Below are positions 11,029-17,795 of a stretch of 59,851 bases of DNA, piece after piece (positions within the stretch are counted from its first letter, which is position 1; every line of letters begins with the position of its first letter). The translations under genes and the position numbers were made by a program. The stretch is taken from NCBI GenBank assembly GCA_018335795.1, contig JAGXRP010000009.1, positions 1 through 59,851 on the forward strand, read 5' to 3'. The DNA comes from Desulfobulbaceae bacterium. GTDB lineage: Bacteria; Bacteroidota; Ignavibacteria; Kapaibacteriales; UBA2268. The notes beneath the pieces are model-generated. The model saw nothing but the letters and a program-made list of their open reading frames with translations, was not told the origin of the DNA and did no database searches.

Positions 11029-11490
11029 CTATAAGGTTCTATCCTTAATAACCATAATAGCGACACCCCAAATATCGAACTTGTCGCCGGAGCCTACTTT
11101 GATAGGCATATAATCTTCATTTTCGGAAAGTAACATTGTTTCGCGATATGAAAAATTCAATTTTTTGACTAAAATCTTACCATTAATTGATGCCACGACA
11201 ATATCGCCGTGCTTTGGTTCGAGCGAACAATCCACTAATAAAGTATCAGCATTGTCAATTCCGCAGTTAATCATCGAATCGCCTTTGACTTTTATCAGGA
11301 AAGAGTATTCGGGTTTTTTGACAAGCATTTCATTGAGATCAACATCGTCTTCGATGATCTCCAAGTATTTACCTTTTCTTTCTAAAAATTCGTGTGCTAT
11401 TGCTTTATCAAAATTTAATTTACTGTTATTTTTCAAATTTGAGATTATCTTTCTTTCTTCATCAGTTATCAAGTTACATACAGGGTTCAT
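11029..11490 (-). CDS. S24-family peptidase, UmuD-like
   Basis: The 153-residue protein has the LexA/UmuD serine-lysine dyad fold: Ser72 in 'VKGDSMINCGI' and Lys109 in 'GKILVKKL', plus the UmuD-like lead-in 'VDLNEMLVKKPEYSFLIKV' (50-68). There is no room for a LexA DNA-binding domain. The usual Ala-Gly or Cys-Gly self-cleavage dipeptide is not seen in the N-terminal 50 residues. UmuD normally works with the polymerase UmuC, which is absent here. It may be an SOS polymerase accessory protein whose partner lies elsewhere, or a diverged non-cleaving relative. It is transcribed divergently from dnaX across a 157-base AT-rich gap. Confidence 0.8.
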   Translation of the reverse strand: MNPVCNLITDEERKIISNLKNNSKLNFDKAIAHEFLERKGKYLEIIEDDVDLNEMLVKKPEYSFLIKVKGDSMINCGIDNADTLLVDCSLEPKHGDIVVASINGKILVKKLNFSYRETMLLSENEDYMPIKVGSGDKFDIWGVAIMVIKDRTL

Positions 11491-11647
11491 ATAGTTTTGC
11501 TTTCTTTAGTTTCAACAATTACAAATCGATTATATCATATATCGTGCCAATGAATCTTAAGAAAAATATTTTTTTTTTGAAATTTTTTGATATTTTAAAC
11601 TTTAATAGTCTTACTTTGTAATTTGTTTATCATAAAATATTTTAAAA

Positions 11648-13363
11648 ATGTCCGAAGAAAATACATTGACTAACGAATCCGAAAACTACATAGTAACGGC
11701 TCGAAAGTGGCGTCCCTTGACGTTTGCCGATGTTGTAGGGCAAGACCACATAACTCAGACATTGAAAAATGCCGTTACTTCCGGGCGGATGCACCATGCT
11801 TATTTATTTTGCGGTCCGCGAGGAGTGGGCAAAACCACTACAGCCCGAATAATGGCTCGTGCGGTGAACTGCTTGAATCCCATTGATGCCGAACCATGCA
11901 ATAAGTGCATCAATTGCCAGGCTGTTCTTGAAGGACGCTCTGTTGATGTTATCGAAATTGATGGTGCATCCAATAATAGCGTGGACGACGTACGGAAGTT
12001 GAGAGAAAATGCGAAGTATCCTCCATCTCACGGCAAATATAAAATGTATGTGATAGACGAGGTTCATATGCTTTCGTCCGCCGCATTCAATGCCTTGCTC
12101 AAAACTTTGGAGGAGCCGCCACCGCATTTGATGTTCGTGTTTGCTACAACTGAGGCTCACAAAGTGCTACCGACTATCACAAGCCGATGCCAAAGGTATG
12201 ATTTCCGAAGAATGGAAACCGGAGAAATAGTCTCGCAACTCAAATACATTGCGGGAAAAGAATCCATTACAATAGATGAAAAATCGCTTATGATTATTGC
12301 AAAACGGGCAGACGGCTCGATGCGAGATTCTCAGAGTATTTTCGACCAAGTAATAGCATTTTGCGGCAAAAATGTAGATTTTCATGCTACTGTTGATTCA
12401 TTGAGTTTGATTGATGACGAATTTTATTTCAGGATTTCGCGAGCTGCAGTGAGTAAAAACACTGCGGAAATGTTCCATATAGCAAATGAAATAATCAATC
12501 GTGGTTACGATTTGCAAGAAACTTTATCAGGATTACTCGAGCATTTGAGACATTTACTTACAGTTGTCGTGACCGGAAGCACAGAATTAATCGAAACTGC
12601 GAGCGAAATTCAATCGCTTTATCAACAAGAATCCAAAAATTTCAGAAAGAATGATTTGTTGAGAATGATGAATTTGATTGCTCAATCCGAACAAGAAATT
12701 CGATTTGCCAAGCAACCTCGGGTCAAATTTGAACTGACTCTATGCAAATTAGCTACGATGGATACAGTTGCCGAAATCGAAGATTTGATTCGTCAAATTA
12801 ACGGCTTGCCAACGACTGAAAGCTCGGTAGTAGTTGCTCCTACACCGAAAGCAGCTCCAAATGAAAATATAGTAGCCCGTGAAAATAATCCGACTTATGC
12901 TCCTGAAAAAAAAACACTTAATGTAAAAGTTGAAGCACCAAAACCTGAAAGTAAAATAACTGAAGCAAAAACAGAAGCACCAAAAGTTGTATATGAATTA
13001 GCTAAGGATTGGAATAAAATTTTAAAATCCGATGAAATCAACGAAAGCGGGCTATCGAAAGGATTGGAACAAGCCGTAATGTTGGTAGAAGGCAAAACCC
13101 TTATTCTCAAGTACGACAATGCTTTCCATGCTGACTTTATTGGGGGTAAAAGCAAATTACTTGAATCAATACTTTTAAAACATTTCGATTTACACTACTC
13201 AGTCAAAGTTGAATTAGAGCAAGGAAAGATTGAATCGAATGATAACAACTTAAGTTCCGTTTCGACGTCAAATGATAAATACGTTAACCAAAACAAAGAT
13301 TTACATCCTATTGAAAATGAAATCATTAATATATTTGGTGCAATTGAAGTAAGAAATGATTAA
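11648..13363 (+). CDS. dnaX: DNA polymerase III subunit gamma/tau
   Basis: The clamp-loader ATPase, 571 residues. Walker A is GPRGVGKT (56-63); the zinc site is Cys75, 84, 87, 90; Walker B is 'VIDEVHML' (135-142); and the SRC motif is 'TITSRCQRY'. Domain III ends near residue 370, followed by a low-complexity Pro/Lys/Glu linker and a C-terminal tau region that would contact the polymerase. A run of nine A (12906-12914) in the linker may give a short gamma form (see separate entry). It is first of a tight run dnaX-bcp-tatD-upp (gaps 21, 22 and 1 bases). Confidence 0.97.
   Translation: MSEENTLTNESENYIVTARKWRPLTFADVVGQDHITQTLKNAVTSGRMHHAYLFCGPRGVGKTTTARIMARAVNCLNPIDAEPCNKCINCQAVLEGRSVDVIEIDGASNNSVDDVRKLRENAKYPPSHGKYKMYVIDEVHMLSSAAFNALLKTLEEPPPHLMFVFATTEAHKVLPTITSRCQRYDFRRMETGEIVSQLKYIAGKESITIDEKSLMIIAKRADGSMRDSQSIFDQVIAFCGKNVDFHATVDSLSLIDDEFYFRISRAAVSKNTAEMFHIANEIINRGYDLQETLSGLLEHLRHLLTVVVTGSTELIETASEIQSLYQQESKNFRKNDLLRMMNLIAQSEQEIRFAKQPRVKFELTLCKLATMDTVAEIEDLIRQINGLPTTESSVVVAPTPKAAPNENIVARENNPTYAPEKKTLNVKVEAPKPESKITEAKTEAPKVVYELAKDWNKILKSDEINESGLSKGLEQAVMLVEGKTLILKYDNAFHADFIGGKSKLLESILLKHFDLHYSVKVELEQGKIESNDNNLSSVSTSNDKYVNQNKDLHPIENEIINIFGAIEVRND
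12906..12914 (+). other. A9 slippage site in dnaX (predicted gamma/tau switch)
   Basis: Codons 420-423 read GAA AAA AAA ACA, giving nine consecutive A after the G at 12905. One added A (or a -1 shift) reads AAC ACT TAA; one lost A reads CAC TTA ATG TAA. Both therefore stop within three codons, giving a product of 424 or 425 residues. That length matches the ATPase core (gamma) and is close to E. coli gamma. In Thermus dnaX an A9 run makes gamma by transcriptional slippage. Slippage here is an inference. Confidence 0.6.
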
Positions 13364-13384
13364 TATGATAACTTAGGAGAAAAA

Positions 13385-13855
13385 ATGTCACTCGAAATCG
13401 GTTCAAAAGCACCTGATTTTACTGCCAAAGTAAACAGCAGGGATAATTTTAATTTACATGATAACCTTGGTAAATGGTTAGTGCTATATTTTTATCCGCA
13501 AGATGACACAGAAACTTGCACAAAACAAGCTTGTGATTTTCGGGATAATATGGAACGCATAACAAGTGCCGGAGCAAACGTCGTTGGCGTTAGCCCTGAC
13601 GGAGTCAGTTCGCACGAGAAATTCAAATCAAAATACAATCTCAATTTCCAATTAATAGCCGATGAAAGTAAGGAAATATGTAATTTATATTGTGTAGTCG
13701 GTGAGAAATCCATGTTTGGTAAAAAATATATCGGAATCATCCGAACAACTTATATTATAGACCCAAATGGAGTAATAAAAAAGGTTTATGACAATGTCCG
13801 ATTAAAAGGACACATCGATAAAGTCATTGCAGATTTGAAATCACTTCAATCATGA
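13385..13855 (+). CDS. bcp: Thiol peroxidase, BCP/PrxQ type
   Basis: A 156-residue peroxiredoxin that reduces hydroperoxides with thioredoxin. The motif 'YFYPQDDTETCTKQACDF' gives the peroxidatic Cys45 and a resolving Cys50, the same spacing as E. coli Bcp. Downstream 'GEKSMFGKKYIGIIRTTYII' and 'GVIKKVYDNV' are typical. AGGAG precedes the ATG. It lies 21 bases after dnaX and 22 before the tatD ORF, so it is probably co-transcribed with both. Confidence 0.95.
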   Translation: MSLEIGSKAPDFTAKVNSRDNFNLHDNLGKWLVLYFYPQDDTETCTKQACDFRDNMERITSAGANVVGVSPDGVSSHEKFKSKYNLNFQLIADESKEICNLYCVVGEKSMFGKKYIGIIRTTYIIDPNGVIKKVYDNVRLKGHIDKVIADLKSLQS

Positions 13856-13877
13856 CTGTTAAAGTAAATAAATCAAA

Positions 13878-15329
13878 ATGATAGACACACACGCACATAT
13901 TGATTCGGAAGAATTCGATTCGGACAGAAATGAAGTCATAGACAGAACTTTTGCAGCTGGGGTCGAAGCCGTCATAGTGCCTGCTATCGAGCCTGATAAG
14001 TTCATATCTACTTATGGAATCGCAGCCTCATACAAAAATATTTTTGCAGGAATTGGAATTCATCCTCATAGTTCGCTAAGTACAAACGATGATTCGTATG
14101 CAAAAATCTATCATTATGCACAGATGGAAAAAACTGTCGCAATAGGTGAAATCGGATTGGATTATTTCTACGATTTCTCACCAAAAGATGTACAGAAAGA
14201 TGTTTTCCGTAAGCAACTAAAAATTGCCAAAGAACTAAATTTGCCTGTGATTATTCACAATCGCGATTCCGAAGATGACCTTTTGCAAATACTAACTGAA
14301 GAACAAGACGGAAATTTGCGAGGGGTTTTGCATTGCTTTTATGGTTCGCTTGATTATTTTCAAAAAATCATGGATTTGGGAATGCACATTTCATTCACAG
14401 GAAATATTACTTTCAAAAAATTTGCCGACCAAGAAATTATTCGTCTTGTTCCAGAGGACAGATTCATGATTGAAACTGATTCGCCCTATATGTCTCCCGT
14501 ACCATTTAGAGGTAAACGAAATGAGCCTTTATTCGTCAAGTATGTTGCGGAGAAGATCGCTGAACTAAAATCAATTAAAATAGAAAAGGTTATAGAAATG
14601 ACAACAATCAATGCTAAGAATTTATTCAAACTAACATTAATCTCACTTTTATTTGTACTTACAGGTCTGAAATCATCACAAGCTCAAGAATATGAAGAGG
14701 ATTATCCTGAAGAAACACCGCGATATACAAAACCTTATAATCATTTCAAGAAAACTCTCGGCATAGGATTTGTTTTGGGTACTAATACGATAGTTGAATC
14801 TTACAACCCTGACCCACAGGATTTGTCATACGAAGGCTTAGTATCATATGGTGGTACAATTCATGCCTCACCATTTGATTTTTTGGTGCTTTCCGGTTCA
14901 TATTTGTATGCAAAAAATGAAAAATTGCTAGTAAAATTTCCATTTCTCAAACCAAATGTTCACCAACAAATTCAATTTACAGCTCATTTCCTTTTAAATC
15001 CGCGTAACAAAATCAACTTTTACGGAATGGCTGGCCCATCAATATTATTGAACGAGTACGGTTTGGACAACGGAGAAGTTGATAATCAAACTCGAATGGG
15101 TATCAATGCAGGATTGGGCTTTTTCATAAACATCCCTGTATCAGGTGCAGGATTATTTGCGATTCAAGCTGAATGGAAATTAGACTTTATGCTTGGCAAA
15201 ACAACCAGAAACTTTGACCCCAGATATGAAAGAAATGACCCTAACGGAAAATTTTTCCGTGAAACTGAAGTATCAACCTTTTTCTCAATTCCGAGATTGA
15301 ATTTAATGTGGTATCCGGATTTGTTTTAA
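13878..15329 (+). CDS. TatD-family metal-dependent hydrolase fused in frame to an exported protein
   Basis: One open frame of 483 residues. Residues 1-252 are a complete TatD DNase: metal ligands 'DTHAHID' (His5, His7), 'AIGEIGLDYFYD' (Glu), 'VIIHNRDS', 'VLHCFYG' and 'METDSPYM'-like 'IETDSPYM', ending in the usual last helix 'INAKNLFKL'. The same helix runs straight into a signal peptide (LTLISLLFVLTGLKSSQAQ, about 253-271). An Asp/Glu/Tyr-rich linker and an aromatic, beta-rich domain of about 200 residues follow, resembling an outer-membrane barrel. A cytoplasmic nuclease cannot work with a barrel in one chain, so the exported part may be made from ATG 14598. It is coupled to upp with a single base between stop and start. 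Confidence 0.8.
   Translation: MIDTHAHIDSEEFDSDRNEVIDRTFAAGVEAVIVPAIEPDKFISTYGIAASYKNIFAGIGIHPHSSLSTNDDSYAKIYHYAQMEKTVAIGEIGLDYFYDFSPKDVQKDVFRKQLKIAKELNLPVIIHNRDSEDDLLQILTEEQDGNLRGVLHCFYGSLDYFQKIMDLGMHISFTGNITFKKFADQEIIRLVPEDRFMIETDSPYMSPVPFRGKRNEPLFVKYVAEKIAELKSIKIEKVIEMTTINAKNLFKLTLISLLFVLTGLKSSQAQEYEEDYPEETPRYTKPYNHFKKTLGIGFVLGTNTIVESYNPDPQDLSYEGLVSYGGTIHASPFDFLVLSGSYLYAKNEKLLVKFPFLKPNVHQQIQFTAHFLLNPRNKINFYGMAGPSILLNEYGLDNGEVDNQTRMGINAGLGFFINIPVSGAGLFAIQAEWKLDFMLGKTTRNFDPRYERNDPNGKFFRETEVSTFFSIPRLNLMWYPDLF
14598..15329 (+). CDS. Possible separate exported protein from an internal start in the tatD ORF
   Basis: ATG 14598 is in frame (residue 241 of the fusion) and has AGAAAAGG ending eight bases before it. 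It would give a 243-residue protein whose first 31 residues form a normal signal peptide: charged start, hydrophobic 'LTLISLLFVLTGL' and cleavage after SQAQ. The mature part has alternating aromatic and polar stretches and many Gly/Asn turns, as in outer-membrane barrels. No known family is recognised. This is the biologically simplest reading of the fusion, but it is not proven; a lost stop codon or assembly deletion are alternatives. Confidence 0.5.
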   Translation: MTTINAKNLFKLTLISLLFVLTGLKSSQAQEYEEDYPEETPRYTKPYNHFKKTLGIGFVLGTNTIVESYNPDPQDLSYEGLVSYGGTIHASPFDFLVLSGSYLYAKNEKLLVKFPFLKPNVHQQIQFTAHFLLNPRNKINFYGMAGPSILLNEYGLDNGEVDNQTRMGINAGLGFFINIPVSGAGLFAIQAEWKLDFMLGKTTRNFDPRYERNDPNGKFFRETEVSTFFSIPRLNLMWYPDLF

Positions 15330-15330
15330 T

Positions 15331-15948
15331 ATGTTAAATTTGCTAAATCATCCGATTATCGAATCCGAGCTTACCAAACTTCGAGACAAAAGAACAAGCT
15401 CCGAATTATTCCGTCAATCTGTCGTTAGCATAGGCAGTTGCATGGCTTATGAAGTACTGAAAAATCTACCAACAAGAGAGATTCAAGTCGAAACACCACT
15501 CGAAACCACTAAAGGAATTGAAATCACAAGCAAAGTTGTTTTCATTCCGATTCTCAGAGCGGGATTGGGATTATTGCCACCATTTATGAAAAAGTACCCG
15601 AAGGCGGAAGTTGGTTATATTGGAATCCGTCGCAACGAAACTACTTTTCATGGAGAAGAATATTATTTCAACGTTCCGGAAATTAATTCCGAAACGCGAA
15701 TATTTCTATTAGAGATTATGCTTGCCACAGGTGGTTCGCTAATATCAGCGATTTCGAGACTCAAACTCGAGGGAGCTGCTCACATAAATGTGGTGGCTTT
15801 GATTTCAGCTCCCGAAGGAATTGAAAGAATTGCCACAGAATACCCCGAAATAGCAATCTATACAGCCGCCATTGACCGTGGCTTAAATGAAAAAAAATAC
15901 ATTGTACCCGGACTTGGAGATGCCGGTGACAGACTGAACGGAACATGA
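15331..15948 (+). CDS. upp: Uracil phosphoribosyltransferase
   Basis: Makes UMP from uracil and PRPP for pyrimidine salvage. The 205-residue length, 'ILRAGLGLLPPF' (74-85), the PRPP loop 'MLATGGS' (130-136) and the uracil-binding end 'GLGDAGDRLNGT' (194-205) identify it. The acidic pair before the PRPP loop, usually Asp-Pro, is Glu128-Ile129 here, so binding may be altered. The start codon follows the preceding stop by one base, suggesting translational coupling. It is last in the dnaX run; no strong hairpin follows. Confidence 0.93.
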   Translation: MLNLLNHPIIESELTKLRDKRTSSELFRQSVVSIGSCMAYEVLKNLPTREIQVETPLETTKGIEITSKVVFIPILRAGLGLLPPFMKKYPKAEVGYIGIRRNETTFHGEEYYFNVPEINSETRIFLLEIMLATGGSLISAISRLKLEGAAHINVVALISAPEGIERIATEYPEIAIYTAAIDRGLNEKKYIVPGLGDAGDRLNGT

Positions 15949-16085
15949 TTTAAGCATTAGCCTTGCCTACATTTTAATTAATTAAAAACTAAACACAAAA
16001 TTTTAATGAAAAAGTCTATTTTTTTCCTTAATTTTGCTTTGGAATTTGATATTGGTAATTTTTCGTAATAAAAATGTGAGGTACT

Positions 16086-17729
16086 ATGTTCAAAAATCAT
16101 CCTAAAGGTCTTATCGTAGCCTTCTTTGCCAATATGGGCGAGCGATTTGGTTTTTACACAATGATGGCAATTCTCGTTCTCTTTCTGCAAGCTAAATTTG
16201 GTTTAGCAGCAGATGATGCAGGGATTATTTATAGCGTCTTCTATACTTTGATTTATGCATTGGCACTCCTTGGCGGTTTTTTAGCCGATAGGACTCAAAA
16301 TTATAAAGGCATAATTTTAATAGGTATTGTTATAATGTTCTTGGGATATGCGCTAATGGCAACTCCCGGAACGGGTCTGGTTGTAACCCTAATCGGGCTT
16401 TTCACGATTTCGCTCGGTAACGGTCTTTTCAAGGGTAATTTGCAGGCTCTCGTTGGTCAGATGTACGACGCACCACAATATGCACATCTTCGCGATTCGG
16501 CTTTCAGTATTTTTTACATGGGTATAAATATTGGTGCATTCTTCGCTCCAACTGCCGCAAACGGTATCCGAAACTGGTTTTTGTCAAGTCAGGGCTATTC
16601 CTATGATGCAGATTTGCCGGCATTATGCCACAAAGTCATCAACGGTCAACCTGTTGATATGGTTCAATTCCAAGAATTAGCAACTAATTCGACTACTTTG
16701 CAAGTTACGGATTTAGCCGTTTTTGCACAAAACTATATTGATATTTTTGCGGTAGGTTATAATTATGCTTTTGGCGTGGCTGCTGTAGCAATGGTTATTT
16801 CCTTAGTTGTATATATTTTCTTTAAGAATAAATTACCCGACAGAAAAAAACAAGTCGAAAAAGGGGAAGCTACTATTCAAATGGCGCCTGCAGAAGAACG
16901 CCAACGTTTAATTGCACTTGGTTTAGTTTTTCTTGTTGTAATTTTCTTCTGGATGTCATTCCACCAAAACGGACTAACATTAACTTACTTTGCTCGAGAT
17001 TATACCGCTAAAACTGCAGATGCTTTCACATATCTATTCTTCGACTTGCGCGGATTTTTGCCAATTATTGCAGCTATATTCGGTATGGTATTCTTGGTTA
17101 AGAAAAGTTCCGAGACTAAGCATCGACTCTTAGGTGCTGCATTATTAGTTGGTGGAATCGCTTTGGCTTACTATTTCTATGGTACTTACAGCGATGCAAA
17201 CGTTATCGAACCCGAATTGTTCCAACAGTTTAATCCGATATTTATCGTATTTCTGACACCGGTGGTAGTTTGGTTATTCGGTTGGCTCAAAAAGCGAAAT
17301 ATCGAACCTTCGACGCCACGAAAAATCGGCATCGGTATGATTTTGGCAGCTTTTGCATTTATGCTTCTGCTCGTAGGTTCCTTTGGGCTAGTTTCCCCTG
17401 CTGATTTAGGTGGTGAGGCAACACCCGGTAGAGTTTCACCATATTGGCTAATAAATACATATTTGATATTAACAATTGCAGAATTATTCCTAAGCCCGAT
17501 GGGTATTTCATTCGTATCGAAAGTGTCACCACCTCGATTCCAAGGTTTGATGCAAGGCGGATGGTTGGGCGCTACAGCAGTTGGTAATCAACTTTTGTTC
17601 GTAGGTTCATTCATGTGGATTCGCATCGAAGTATGGCAGGTATGGGCAATTTTCGTGGTTTGTTGCTTGATTTCGGCTGTATTTGTATTTTCAATCATGA
17701 AGAAATTAGAAAAAGCGACCGGGAAATAA
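16086..17729 (+). CDS. Proton-dependent oligopeptide transporter (POT/PTR family)
   Basis: A 547-residue major-facilitator membrane protein with about 14 hydrophobic segments and the family's signature regions: 'FANMGERFGFYTMMAILVLF' (14-33), 'GGFLADR' and 'FYMGINIGAFFAP'. POT carriers import di- and tripeptides with protons. The usual ExxER proton-coupling motif reads NMGER (Asn16), keeping the second Glu and Arg. This form may be typical of a Bacteroidota subfamily. GAGG lies upstream of the ATG. It is a single gene, ending at a hairpin shared with the convergent T9SS gene. Confidence 0.9.
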   Translation: MFKNHPKGLIVAFFANMGERFGFYTMMAILVLFLQAKFGLAADDAGIIYSVFYTLIYALALLGGFLADRTQNYKGIILIGIVIMFLGYALMATPGTGLVVTLIGLFTISLGNGLFKGNLQALVGQMYDAPQYAHLRDSAFSIFYMGINIGAFFAPTAANGIRNWFLSSQGYSYDADLPALCHKVINGQPVDMVQFQELATNSTTLQVTDLAVFAQNYIDIFAVGYNYAFGVAAVAMVISLVVYIFFKNKLPDRKKQVEKGEATIQMAPAEERQRLIALGLVFLVVIFFWMSFHQNGLTLTYFARDYTAKTADAFTYLFFDLRGFLPIIAAIFGMVFLVKKSSETKHRLLGAALLVGGIALAYYFYGTYSDANVIEPELFQQFNPIFIVFLTPVVVWLFGWLKKRNIEPSTPRKIGIGMILAAFAFMLLLVGSFGLVSPADLGGEATPGRVSPYWLINTYLILTIAELFLSPMGISFVSKVSPPRFQGLMQGGWLGATAVGNQLLFVGSFMWIRIEVWQVWAIFVVCCLISAVFVFSIMKKLEKATGK

Positions 17730-17756
17730 TAAGAAAATATTGCACTTAGTATAAAC

Positions 17757-17784
17757 ATAGCCCACAATTGATTTTGTGGGCTAT
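17757..17784. terminator. Hairpin between convergent genes, probable bidirectional terminator
   Basis: ATAGCCCACAA and TTGTGGGCTAT form a perfect 11-bp stem with a 6-base loop between the POT stop and the stop of the T9SS gene on the other strand. The flanks lack a strong T run in either direction, so termination efficiency is uncertain. Confidence 0.6.
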
Positions 17785-17795
17785 ATTTATGATAT

